The notes below the pieces were generated by a model that worked only from the letters and a program-made list of their open reading frames with translations, had not been told where the DNA came from and searched no databases. A DNA stretch of 27,057 nucleotides from JAWLCQ01 sp041687095 (lineage in GTDB: Bacteria; Planctomycetota; Phycisphaerae; SM23-33), in assembly GCA_041687095.1 (NCBI GenBank), contig JAWLCQ010000051.1, positions 1-27,057 on the forward strand, given 5' to 3'. Numbering within the stretch: the stretch's first letter is position 1; every line of letters starts with the position of its first letter. The position numbers and the translations under genes were made by a program. Positions 13,019 to 20,912 of the stretch are shown piece by piece.

Positions 13019-14299
13019 ATGGACATTCGCGGATTCCGCGGTTGGCGGTATGCGGGCGAGGACGGGAACGTCACCCCGTTCATCGCCCCGCCCTATGACA
13101 TCCTGAGCGAGAGCGACCTGAAGGTCCTCCTCGACCGGTCCGACCGCAACATCGTCGCCGTCGACGTCCCCCACTTCCCGCCCGGGTCGGCCGGGCCGGA
13201 CTCGGCGTACGCGGCCGCCGCAGGGCGGCTGGCGCAGTGGCAGAGCGACGGGACGCTCGTGCAGGACAGCGCGCCCAGCGTCTACGCCTACGAGCAGGAG
13301 TACACATGGGCGGGGCGGACGTACGTGCGGCGGGCGCTGCTGGCGGGGGTGCGGGCGACACCCTTCGGGGAGGACGTGATCCCGCACGAGCACACGTTCC
13401 CCGGCCCCAAGGCCGACCGCATGAAGCTCACCGAGCACACGCACATGCAGCTCTCCCCCATCTTCGGGTTCTACGCCGACGAGCACCGCCGCGTGCAGGA
13501 CACCCTCGACGCCCAGTGCCACCGCCCCCCCGACGCCCACGCGGTGCTCCACGGGGTGCAGGAGCGGATCTGGGTGATCTCCGACGCGCAGGCGGTGGAG
13601 GCGATCGCATCGGCGGTGCGGAGCACCCCGGTCTACATCGCCGACGGGCACCACCGGTACACGACGGCGATGGAGTACGCCAAGCGCCTGCGGGACAGCG
13701 GGCAGATCGGGCCCGACCACCCGGCCAACTTCGTCCTCTTCGCCCTCGTCGCCCGCGACGATCCGGGCCTGGTCATCCTGCCCACCCACCGCATGGTCAG
13801 CGGGCTGGGCAACGACTTCCAACTCGCCCGCCTCCGCGAGCGGGCGACCGACTTCACCTGGTGGAACGCCGACGTCTCCCTCGACGACCTCGCCGACCCC
13901 ACCGAACTCCTGGCGGCCTACGGGCCCGGGGCGATGGTCCTCACCGACGGGGCCCTGGTCTGCGTCGCCGCCCTCCGCGACCCCGACGCCATGCTCACCG
14001 CCTGCCCCGACCAGACGAAGGAGTGGCGGGAACTGGACGTGGCCGTCCTGCAGAAGCTCATCCTCGAAGGGCACCTCGGGGCGTGGCGGACCGACGCCAC
14101 CCGCGTCGAGTACACCGCTCGCGGGTCCGAGGCCATCGACGCCCTCCGCACCGGCCGGGTCCAACTGTGCGTCCTGCTCCAGTCCACCCCCCTGTCGGCC
14201 GTCGAGACCATCGCCAACCAGGGCGGATCCATGCCCCACAAGAGCACCTACTTCTACCCCAAGATCGCCACGGGCATGGTGCTCAAGCCGGTACAGTAG
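13019..14299 (+). CDS. DUF1015 family protein
   Basis: This 426-residue soluble protein belongs to the DUF1015 family (Pfam PF06245), which has no firmly established role. Hallmarks are the N-terminal FIAPPYDILSESD, the VDVPHFPPG segment, HEHTFPGPKADRMKL around 120-137, and the strongly conserved ADGHHRYTTAMEY near 205-217. The histidines and acidic residues suggest a metal- or phosphate-handling site. In some bacteria these genes lie near serine-biosynthesis genes; no such neighbour is present here. The start at 13019 is chosen because AAGGAG lies 10 nt before it and the promoter lies between it and the longer open frame. Its stop TAG is immediately followed by a giant hairpin repeat. Confidence 0.85.
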   Translation: MDIRGFRGWRYAGEDGNVTPFIAPPYDILSESDLKVLLDRSDRNIVAVDVPHFPPGSAGPDSAYAAAAGRLAQWQSDGTLVQDSAPSVYAYEQEYTWAGRTYVRRALLAGVRATPFGEDVIPHEHTFPGPKADRMKLTEHTHMQLSPIFGFYADEHRRVQDTLDAQCHRPPDAHAVLHGVQERIWVISDAQAVEAIASAVRSTPVYIADGHHRYTTAMEYAKRLRDSGQIGPDHPANFVLFALVARDDPGLVILPTHRMVSGLGNDFQLARLRERATDFTWWNADVSLDDLADPTELLAAYGPGAMVLTDGALVCVAALRDPDAMLTACPDQTKEWRELDVAVLQKLILEGHLGAWRTDATRVEYTARGSEAIDALRTGRVQLCVLLQSTPLSAVETIANQGGSMPHKSTYFYPKIATGMVLKPVQ

Positions 14300-14301
14300 T
14301 C

Positions 14302-14430
14302 CACAGTCCACGAATTACACAGTCCACGAATTGAACGAATTTCACGAAGGGTACAAATACGAAGAGGACCGGGCGGCCGATGACGGCTGCCCGGCCCTCT
14401 TCGTGTAATTCGTGAAATTCGTGGACTGTG
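14302..14430. terminator. Giant hairpin between convergent genes (CAGTCCACGAATT family, copy 1)
   Basis: Left-arm motif CACAGTCCACGAATT occurs twice (14302-14316, 14318-14332). The right arm 14402-14430 contains its complement. The core 14360-14403 is a GC-rich stem (CGAAGAGG...CCTCTTCG enclosing CCGGGC/GCCCGG). It fills the gap between DUF1015 (+) and the Wzz-like gene (-), ending 3 bp before the latter's stop, so it can serve both as a bidirectional terminator. Confidence 0.75.
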
Positions 14431-14432
14431 AA

Positions 14433-15383
14433 CTACCCCGGATCCGCTGCACTGCCTGTGGCGGGGGCGATGAGGATCAGGGGCTGCCATGCGCTTTGCA
14501 GCTTCAGCTCCCCCAGCCGATTCTCGATCTCGCGGAGCTTCGCGACGAGCTGCGCCTCGCGCTCCCGCTCGATCTCGATGCGTGCAAGCGTCTCCTGCAG
14601 TTCGCCCGACCGCCGCAGCGCCTCGGCGAGCTGCTGCTGCACGAGTGTCTTCTCTTCCTCCGCCTGCTGCGCTTCGGCGGCGGCGAGGCGGTCGGTCAGT
14701 TCCTGGATCCGTCGGCCGAGGGTGTCGAGCGTCTGCTGCGGGTTCGGGGCCTCCCGCGGTGTCAGAGACCCCAGGACCCCGAGCACCCCCTTCAGCTCGG
14801 CCCGCATGTCTTCACGCGCCTTCTGGAGCCCGGCGACGGTGGCGCGAGCGGGTGCCTGGTGCATCTCCGCCGCGAAACTCGTGAGTTCGCGGGCGGTGGC
14901 GTTGACGATGGTGGCCACGTCGTTCGGGTCCTGCCCGCTCATGGAGACGGCGATGAGGTAGGAATTGTGGACGGCGGCGGTCTGGCTGAGGGCCTCCTGC
15001 AGGCGTGACAGGGCTGTCTTCGGGTCGGTCCTGTACCACTGGGTGTGCTGTACGTCGGCGTTTCCCGCCAGGACCCGCTGCAGGACGGGTTCCGTCCGCA
15101 CGAGGATCGCCATCGTACGGGCGTAGCGATCGATGGCATCGCCCGGTGTGATGTGGTCCTGGGCGAGAAGCCCTTCCCGCGGCTGGACCATGAGGTAGGC
15201 GGTGACCGTCTGTTCCTTCCCTTGCCCCTTGACCTTCTCCTGCGCCACCGCCACCGGGGCGGCCGCCAGCAGCACCGCAAGCAGCGACAGCAGAAGAACT
15301 CCTCGTGCCCTTCTGCGTGGCCGGACCGTGGCGGGGGCGAAGGAAGACGTGGAACGTTCAGGCGCATGCGTGTCCGCTGCCAT
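14433..15383 (-). CDS. Secreted Wzz-like coiled-coil protein
   Basis: Product is 316 residues. The basic N-terminus (RPRRRAR) and hydrophobic core (29-47), ending AVA before QEK, form a cleavable signal peptide. Residues about 55-170 resemble the periplasmic part of polysaccharide chain-length regulators (Wzz/GumC type): ITPGDAIDRYARTMAILV, SRLQEALSQT and a VSMSGQDPNDVATIVNA segment. Residues about 200-290 are a long Glu/Gln/Arg-rich coiled coil. Classical Wzz proteins have two membrane helices and a C-terminal PxxPxxP region; neither is evident, so this would be a soluble or peripherally attached periplasmic relative. GGAAAGGGG lies 7 nt before the chosen start; a longer frame begins 72 nt upstream but lies over the promoter region. 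No polysaccharide polymerase is nearby. Confidence 0.7.
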   Translation of the reverse strand: MAADTHAPERSTSSFAPATVRPRRRARGVLLLSLLAVLLAAAPVAVAQEKVKGQGKEQTVTAYLMVQPREGLLAQDHITPGDAIDRYARTMAILVRTEPVLQRVLAGNADVQHTQWYRTDPKTALSRLQEALSQTAAVHNSYLIAVSMSGQDPNDVATIVNATARELTSFAAEMHQAPARATVAGLQKAREDMRAELKGVLGVLGSLTPREAPNPQQTLDTLGRRIQELTDRLAAAEAQQAEEEKTLVQQQLAEALRRSGELQETLARIEIEREREAQLVAKLREIENRLGELKLQSAWQPLILIAPATGSAADPG

Positions 15384-15422
15384 GGCGAACCCCTTTCCGA
15401 ACCGTGTGCGAGAGACCGACGA

Positions 15423-15451
15423 CAGGTACAGAGGCGGGACCGTCCCGTCAA
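15423..15451 (-). promoter_or_regulatory. Promoter of the Wzz-like gene
   Basis: On the minus strand TTGACG (15446-15451) and TACCTG (15423-15428) are separated by 17 bp, about 40 nt upstream of the start codon at 15383. This also argues against the longer frame reaching 15455. Confidence 0.55.
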
Positions 15452-15500
15452 CCATCCACTACGGTAGCTCACGGCGGGGGGTTCGGTCCACCAATTCCAC

Positions 15501-15598
15501 AGTCCACGAATTACACGAATTGCACGAATGGGAAGAGGACCGGGACGCCGCTATCGGCCGCCCGGTCCTCTTCGTGCAATTCGTGTAATTCGTGGACT
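15501..15598. terminator. Giant hairpin at the mannosidase stop codon (CAGTCCACGAATT family, copy 2)
   Basis: Perfect 28-bp arms lie at 15501-15528 and 15571-15598. An inner 10-bp stem (GAGGACCGGG / CCCGGTCCTC) extends the fold to nearly 100 nt. The arm carries AGTCCACGAATTACACGAAT, shared with copy 1, and the inner stem is also related. On the minus strand the hairpin begins inside the TAG stop of the mannosidase gene. It probably terminates that gene. Confidence 0.8.
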
Positions 15599-18074
15599 AG
15601 TAGGTGTCGACCAGCGAGGAGACCTTGAGCTGCTTCTCGAACTGCTCGCGGGTGAGGGGCTTGATGGGGGTGACGCGGAGGGTCTGCGGGTCCCCGGGGC
15701 GGAGGTGGACGAAGTTGTCGCTGTACTCCGCATCGGTATTCGCCAGTTCGCACCACGCCCACAGGGCGGGCTTTTTCGCGGTGAGGGTGACGGCGAAGGA
15801 CCCGTCCTTGTTGTCCTTCACCTTCGCATCGATCTCGGGGTCGCGGAGGTCGAGGTGCTTGGGGCGGGCGAAGGTGGCGAGGTTCCGCGAGACGACCGTC
15901 CCATCGACCTCCAGTTCGCACCAGAGGATCCACTCGCGATTGCCCGCGGCCTTGAGGGGCTCGTCGAGTTCGATCCTCAGGGCTCGCTTGGAGCGGTTGG
16001 CGGGGATGGTGACGGCGGCGGTGTCGGAGGCGGCGGTGTTCCCGTCAAGGTCGGTCAGCGTCCATCGGATCGTGCCCTTGGCGGGCGTGAGGCGGTCGCT
16101 GGTGACGTGGAGTTCGACGGTGCCCTTGGCGGGGTCCTCGACGGCCGACAGCAGCAGCGGGGCGTTGAAGTGGCGGGCGAGGTAGTGCGTCGCCTTCCAC
16201 CGCCCGTAGTAGTCGATCGACGCCCAGGACGCCACGCCCCAGCAGTCGTTGAGCTGCCAGTACAGCGTGCCCATCCCGCGGGGCTTGGAGCGGCGCCAGT
16301 GCTCGACGGCGTACTTCATGGCCATCCCGTGGAGGATCTGCGACAGCCATAGCGTGCTGTCGAAGTCCCCGGGCAGGCGGAACCAGTCGAGCATGTACTG
16401 CATGATCGTGACGTTGCCGATCCCGCTCCGCTGGTGGTGCTCCATGACGTAGCTGGTGACGTTGCGGTCCTGGGGCTCGGTGTAGTCGCGGACGGTCTTG
16501 GGCTCGGGGAACGACTGGAACCCGAACTCGCTGTTGAAGCGGTGCTCGCAGGTGCGGTACCACTCGAAGGGCTTCTTCCCGTGCCACACGTTCCACAGGT
16601 GGGCGTCCCCGCAGGTGGGGTTGTTGAAGTCCGCGCGGTCCCCGCAGGGCGAGTGCGGGCTCGAGGGCCAGTACGCCCGGTCGGGGTCCTCGCGCTGCAC
16701 CACGTCGCCCAGGAGCGTGTCGGCGAGGGGGGTGTAGGCGGACCAGGACATCTTCCAGGCGGTCCACTCGGGCCCGACGTTGCACTGCTCCAGTTCGTTG
16801 TTCCCGCACCAGAAGGCGATGCAGGGGTGGTGGCGGAGGCGGCGGACGTTATCGACGGCCTCGGCGGCGACGCTGTCCATCCACGCCTCGTTGAACGTGG
16901 GGTAGGCGTTGCAGGCGAACATGAAGTCCTGCCACACCAGCACGCCCATCTCGTCGCACAGGTCGTAGAAGGCGTCGTCCTCGTAGATCCCCCCGCCCCA
17001 GACGCGGAGCATGTTCATGTTCGCGTCGGCGGCCGAGCGGATGAGGTGGGCGTAGCGGTCGCGGGTCATGCGGGTGGCGAAGGCGTCGGCGGGGATCCAG
17101 TTGGCGCCCTTGGCGAAGCACGCCTTGCCGTTGACCTCGAAGTAGAACGATTCACCCCACTGATCCTTCTCACGGACCAGGCGCATCGAGCGCAGGCCGA
17201 TGCGCTTCGTGACGGTATCCACCCGGTTGCCCGCCGCGTCGAGCAGGTCCACGGTGACCTCGTACAGCGGCTGCTCGCCCCACCCGTTGGGCCACCAGAG
17301 CTGCGGCTGCTTCACCGTCAGTTCACAGGACGCGCCGTTGCGGCGGACGGGGGCGGCGGCCTCGGCGACGGGGGTTCCATCGAGCGTCACGCGAACGGCG
17401 GCCGTGAGCTTCGCGCCCGAGGCGACGGCCTCGACGGCGGCGGCGAGGTTGAGCGTGACGGCCTTGCCCTTCCCGTGCTGCTGGCGGATGTGGACGTCCG
17501 TGACGCGAGCGGTGTCGAAGGCGACGAGCGCGATGTCCCGCCAGATCCCGCAGGTGACGAGCTTGGGGCCCCAGTCCCACCCGAAGTTGCAGGGCTCCTT
17601 GCGGAGCCAGTTCTTGCCCTGGACCTCGACGCGCTTGTCGAGCCCGGGGACGGGGTGGGCCTTCTGGAGCCTCGCGCCCTCGCGCTCGGCGGAGCGGAAG
17701 CGGACCTCGATGCGGTTGGCCCCGGGGCGGAGGAGAGGGGCGACGTCGAACTCCCAGGTGCGGTACATGTTGTTGGCGGCGGCGAGCTTTCGGCCGTTGA
17801 GGCGGATCTCCGCGAGCGTGTCGAGCCCCTCGCAGCGGAGCGCGACGCGCTGCGAGCGGAGGAAGGCCTCGGGCACGTTGAACTCGCGGGCGTACGCCCA
17901 GTCGGTGTGCCCGATCCACTGGAGGCGGTTCTCGTTGTCGCGGAAGAACGGGTCCTCGATCCGCCCGGCCGCGAGCAGGTCCGTGTGGACGCACCCGGGC
18001 ACGGTCGCCGGGATCGCCTCGTCCTGCCCGCCCTGCCGCAGTTCCCACATTCCGCCGAGATCGATCGTCTGCAT
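15597..18074 (-). CDS. Beta-mannosidase, glycoside hydrolase family 2
   Basis: This 825-residue enzyme should remove terminal beta-linked mannose from manno-oligosaccharides or glycans. It has the GH2 layout: an N-terminal sugar-binding jelly roll (about 1-180; LGGMWELRQG, VPGCVHTDLLAAG, DPFFRDNE, GHTDWAYAREF), an immunoglobulin-like domain, a catalytic barrel (about 285-600) and C-terminal beta domains. CGNNELEQC carries the presumed acid/base E427, and RFNSEFGFQSFP the presumed nucleophile E516. YWQLNDCWGVASWASID is also typical of family 2 mannosidases. No signal peptide is seen, so it is probably cytoplasmic and acts on imported sugars. AGGAG lies just before the ATG. The TAG stop coincides with the start of a hairpin repeat. 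No transporter or regulator accompanies it. Confidence 0.93.
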   Translation of the reverse strand: MQTIDLGGMWELRQGGQDEAIPATVPGCVHTDLLAAGRIEDPFFRDNENRLQWIGHTDWAYAREFNVPEAFLRSQRVALRCEGLDTLAEIRLNGRKLAAANNMYRTWEFDVAPLLRPGANRIEVRFRSAEREGARLQKAHPVPGLDKRVEVQGKNWLRKEPCNFGWDWGPKLVTCGIWRDIALVAFDTARVTDVHIRQQHGKGKAVTLNLAAAVEAVASGAKLTAAVRVTLDGTPVAEAAAPVRRNGASCELTVKQPQLWWPNGWGEQPLYEVTVDLLDAAGNRVDTVTKRIGLRSMRLVREKDQWGESFYFEVNGKACFAKGANWIPADAFATRMTRDRYAHLIRSAADANMNMLRVWGGGIYEDDAFYDLCDEMGVLVWQDFMFACNAYPTFNEAWMDSVAAEAVDNVRRLRHHPCIAFWCGNNELEQCNVGPEWTAWKMSWSAYTPLADTLLGDVVQREDPDRAYWPSSPHSPCGDRADFNNPTCGDAHLWNVWHGKKPFEWYRTCEHRFNSEFGFQSFPEPKTVRDYTEPQDRNVTSYVMEHHQRSGIGNVTIMQYMLDWFRLPGDFDSTLWLSQILHGMAMKYAVEHWRRSKPRGMGTLYWQLNDCWGVASWASIDYYGRWKATHYLARHFNAPLLLSAVEDPAKGTVELHVTSDRLTPAKGTIRWTLTDLDGNTAASDTAAVTIPANRSKRALRIELDEPLKAAGNREWILWCELEVDGTVVSRNLATFARPKHLDLRDPEIDAKVKDNKDGSFAVTLTAKKPALWAWCELANTDAEYSDNFVHLRPGDPQTLRVTPIKPLTREQFEKQLKVSSLVDTY

Positions 18075-18107
18075 GGGGTCTCTCCTATGTATCGGATGAA
18101 GAGGGGA

Positions 18108-18136
18108 ACTCTATGCGGCGGGGGCGGCGTGTGCAA
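18108..18136 (-). promoter_or_regulatory. Promoter of the beta-mannosidase gene
   Basis: Minus-strand TTGCAC (18131-18136) and TAGAGT (18108-18113) are 17 bp apart, with the start codon about 34 nt downstream of the -10 box. Confidence 0.5.
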
Positions 18137-18150
18137 TGGGTAGAAACGCA

Positions 18151-18188
18151 GCGGACCCGCATCCATCGGAGGACGGATGCGGGTCCGC
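18151..18188 (-). terminator. Rho-independent-type terminator of the membrane-protein gene
   Basis: A perfect 14-bp stem (18151-18164 with 18175-18188) has a 10-nt loop and is followed on the minus strand by TGCGTTTCT. It lies 22 bp after the stop of the 659-residue membrane protein and just upstream of the mannosidase promoter. Confidence 0.75.
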
Positions 18189-18210
18189 GGGGTTGCACGG
18201 GGGAAGCCGC

Positions 18211-20190
18211 CTACGGGTTCTGCTGCGTCTCCTCGCCGCCCTCGGTCCCGCTCGGGGGCGGGGGCTGGTCGCCCTCGGGAGCGGCGTCGCCCGCGGGGGG
18301 CTGGGCCGTCTCCGGGCTCGCCGGGGGCAGGACGGGTGCGGCGGGCTCACTGGGCGCCGCCGGCTCGGCCGGGGGAGCGGACTCGCCGGCGGGGGCGAGG
18401 GGCTCCTCCTCGGGCTCCTCCACGTACACGTCGTCGAGGTCCGTGGCGTCCACCTTCCGCCGCAGCAGGAAGTAGATCACGTTGCTCGCCGACGCCGCGA
18501 AGGACAGGAGGTACGCGAAGACCACCGTGGCGACCAGGAACGTCCACAGCCAGATGAACATGGCCGCGACGCGCTCGTACCAGCTATCCATGGCGGCCCA
18601 GCTGAAGGGCCCGGAGAGGTTCCAGTACGTCGGGGCGGTCCAGAGGACGTCGAGCTTGTCGGCGTTGGGCCCGAGAGTGTCGCCGCCGACGAACACGCCC
18701 CAACTCATGAACATGTGCGTCGCCGCCAGCGCCAGGTACGCGAACAGGCGGACGAACAGGTACGTCAGCACGCCGTACACGACCGCGACCAGCCCGTAGA
18801 GGAGGGTCCGCCACGGGCGGGTGAAGACGTAGGAGAAGCTGCGGCTGATGGCGTCGAAGCTGTCGGAGCCCTCGGCGGCGATGGTGGGGTACATCAGCGG
18901 GAACCCCGCGACGAGCCCGATGGTGAGGAACGCGATGGCGAGCCCCAGCAGCAGCGCCAGGAACAGCAGGATGGACATGAGGATGTCCACGACCGGGATG
19001 TTCACCAGGAGCGACCCGAGGGTGATCAGCAGGCCCAGGACGAGGATGAGCCCGATGGGGATCAGCGGGGCCGAGAAGAAGCTGAAGAACTTCCCGCCCG
19101 AGAACCGCAGGGCCTGGACCATGGAGATCTTCTCTTCGCGGGCGAACTGCAGGGCGGCGATGCGGTGGACGGCGCCCCCGAGGAGGGCGATGATCGCCAG
19201 GGCGGTCAGCAGGTACACCAGCGCGTAGAGCCAGTGCTCCGTGACCAGCCACGCCACGCCGCGCCCCATCATCAGGACGCTGAAGAGGAAGCCCTCCTGG
19301 TCCTGCCCCCCGACGACGGGGGCCTGGAAGTTGTCGGCGCGGGCGATGGGGGCGGGCTCGCGGCTGCCGAGGATCTGCTCGTGGCGGGCGAGCCCCCCGG
19401 TGAAGTTGCCGTAGGCGACGCTGAAGATCGCGCGGCGGAGGTAGGTCCACTCGTAGTCGAGGAAGGCCTCGGCGATGGTGTCCCCGCGGACGGCGTCGAT
19501 CTGCTGCTGCTGCTCGAACTTCCACTGCGCCAGGGCCCGCCGGGCGAGCGTGGAGTGCAGGTCGAGCTGCTCCTGCAGCTCCTCCTTCCGCTCCTCGGGG
19601 ATGCTCTCCTTGGCGATGGCGTCCTCCGCCCTCTCCTCGGCGGATTCGAGGAGGTCGCGGATCTTCTCGACCGTGTCGTCGAGCTTGTCCTCGGCGTCGC
19701 CGAGGACTTCCGAGACGCTCTCGTCCTTGTAGGCCTCGCGGATCTGCTCGGCCGTGCGGGCCGTCGGGGCGGGCTGCTGGTTGCGGTTGTACTCGCGGAG
19801 GGTTTCCCCGAAGCGGCTGGTCAGGTAGGTCGAGGGGCCCTTGTTCAGCTCGCCCTGGAACCCGGAGAGCTGGACGAACTGCTCCTCCATCGCCGCCAGG
19901 CGGCGGAGGGCCTCGTTGCGCTGCTCGGTCCGCTCCCACTGCTCCATCCGCTGGTCGTAGACGGCGGGGCGGCGGGCGTAGACGTCGATCGACCCGGGGG
20001 GGGCGTAGCTCCCGGCGGCGCTCCAGAGGAGGTCCAGCACCACGCCCGTGAGGAACAGCAGCAGCAGCGCCAGCGTGCACAGCACCAGCTTGCTGGGGTG
20101 CACGGCCATCTTGAAGCTCTTGAAGATATGGGAGAAACTGAAGACTTCCTGCCAGTTCACCTTGCGGAGCACCTGGTTGTCGTCGGCCAT
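18211..20190 (-). CDS. Large polytopic membrane protein, unknown function
   Basis: I do not recognise a named family. The 659-residue protein begins with a short cytoplasmic stretch (VNWQEVFSFSHIFKSFKMAVHPSK) and a first membrane helix (34-56). Residues about 60-260 form a highly charged, Glu/Arg-rich, probably coiled-coil domain on the far side of the membrane (EDKLDDTVEKIRDLLESAEE). A cluster of five or more hydrophobic helices follows between about 310 and 570, and a Pro/Ala/Glu-rich disordered tail closes the protein. The middle segment with FPLMYPTIAAEGSDSFDAISRSFSYVFTRPWR resembles membrane proteins of the DUF975 or YciC type, but this is tentative. It has its own strong promoter and a terminator, so it is a separate unit from the chaperone genes upstream. 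Confidence 0.8.
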   Translation of the reverse strand: MADDNQVLRKVNWQEVFSFSHIFKSFKMAVHPSKLVLCTLALLLLFLTGVVLDLLWSAAGSYAPPGSIDVYARRPAVYDQRMEQWERTEQRNEALRRLAAMEEQFVQLSGFQGELNKGPSTYLTSRFGETLREYNRNQQPAPTARTAEQIREAYKDESVSEVLGDAEDKLDDTVEKIRDLLESAEERAEDAIAKESIPEERKEELQEQLDLHSTLARRALAQWKFEQQQQIDAVRGDTIAEAFLDYEWTYLRRAIFSVAYGNFTGGLARHEQILGSREPAPIARADNFQAPVVGGQDQEGFLFSVLMMGRGVAWLVTEHWLYALVYLLTALAIIALLGGAVHRIAALQFAREEKISMVQALRFSGGKFFSFFSAPLIPIGLILVLGLLITLGSLLVNIPVVDILMSILLFLALLLGLAIAFLTIGLVAGFPLMYPTIAAEGSDSFDAISRSFSYVFTRPWRTLLYGLVAVVYGVLTYLFVRLFAYLALAATHMFMSWGVFVGGDTLGPNADKLDVLWTAPTYWNLSGPFSWAAMDSWYERVAAMFIWLWTFLVATVVFAYLLSFAASASNVIYFLLRRKVDATDLDDVYVEEPEEEPLAPAGESAPPAEPAAPSEPAAPVLPPASPETAQPPAGDAAPEGDQPPPPSGTEGGEETQQNP

Positions 20191-20331
20191 TCCGAGTCCC
20201 TTTCCTTTGGCGATGCGATTGCGAGCCTGCGGCGAGCCCGCCCCGTGGGGCCTTGCGGACCTCGGGGCCTGGTCCGCCGCAGCGCGGACCGCTCGCCGTC
20301 GCGGACGGCGCGGAGCCCGGCCCGCCCAGAG

Positions 20332-20360
20332 ATTATACGTGCCTCAGATAGGGCTGCAAA
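20332..20360 (-). promoter_or_regulatory. Strong sigma70 promoter of the membrane-protein gene
   Basis: Minus-strand TTTGCA (20355-20360), a 17-bp spacer and a perfect TATAAT (20332-20337). Transcription would start near 20325 and give a leader of about 135 nt before the ATG at 20190. It is the best consensus -10 seen in the window. Confidence 0.75.
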
Positions 20361-20427
20361 GGTTTTGCCTCGAACCTTCCGAATCCGACGGGACGGGTGG
20401 ACGAGCCCGATGGTTCGGTCGGCCCCC

Positions 20428-20447
20428 GTCCGTCCCCCGGGGCGGAC
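20428..20447 (-). terminator. Hairpin downstream of fmdB
   Basis: A 20-nt sequence forms a 9-bp stem with one G-T wobble and a 2-nt centre. It lies 38 bp beyond the fmdB stop on the minus strand and may end the chaperone operon. It has no T-run. Confidence 0.4.
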
Positions 20448-20485
20448 GCGTCCCAGGCCCGGGCGGCCGAGGGGCGGGGCGCTCG

Positions 20486-20797
20486 CTACGTGGAGGCCTT
20501 GTCCTTCTTGCCGCCGCCGCTGTCGCTCTTGGGCTCGCTTTTCGTCTCGCTCTTGGACTCGCTCTTGGACTCGGTGGCGGGCTTGTCGTTGGAGGCGGCC
20601 TTGCGGTAGGAGTCGCTGCGGTAGTCGGTCTGGTAGAACCCGCTGCCGCGGAAGATGATGCCCGCCCCGGCCCCGATGAGGCGCTTGACCTTCAGCTTCT
20701 TGCACTGGGGGCACTTCCGGACCGCCGGGGCGGTGATGGACTGGAACTGCTCGAAGGTGTGCCCGCACGCGGTGCACTCGTAGTCGTACGTCGGCAT
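20486..20797 (-). CDS. FmdB-family zinc ribbon protein
   Basis: This 103-residue protein has an N-terminal FmdB/CxxC_CXXC_SSSS zinc ribbon: MPTYDYECTACGHTFE with C8 and C11, then CPQC with C29 and C32. A family-typical tail KVKRLIGAGAGIIFRGSGFYQTDY follows. The last 35 residues are a low-complexity Lys/Ser/Glu/Asp tail with repeated KSE units. The family is usually annotated as a putative regulator; its biochemical role is not established. GGAGGAG lies 3 nt before the ATG. A longer frame runs back to 20956 but would overlap grpE and lacks family similarity. Its position behind grpE suggests co-transcription with the chaperone genes. Confidence 0.88.
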   Translation of the reverse strand: MPTYDYECTACGHTFEQFQSITAPAVRKCPQCKKLKVKRLIGAGAGIIFRGSGFYQTDYRSDSYRKAASNDKPATESKSESKSETKSEPKSDSGGGKKDKAST

Positions 20798-20820
20798 GAA
20801 CTCCTCCTGCGGGGCCGCCC

Positions 20821-20864
20821 ACCGTCCCCGCCTCGCCCCACGGGGCGAGCGGACCGCGGACGGT
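20821..20864. terminator. Hairpin between grpE and fmdB
   Basis: ACCGTCC (20821-20827) pairs with GGACGGT (20858-20864), and the inner CTCGCCCC (20832-20839) with GGGGCGAG (20842-20849). It could be an attenuator or mRNA processing structure between the two genes. It has no T-run. Confidence 0.4.
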
Positions 20865-20912
20865 TGGGGGACAGGCCCCGGGTTTTCACTTCGGGATCGC
20901 GGGTGGCGGCGT

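Noticed and set aside
16434..20658. Very long plus-strand frames opposite the mannosidase and membrane-protein genes
   Set aside because: They are antisense shadows of high-GC genes, with Gly/Glu/Val/Arg-rich low-complexity translations.
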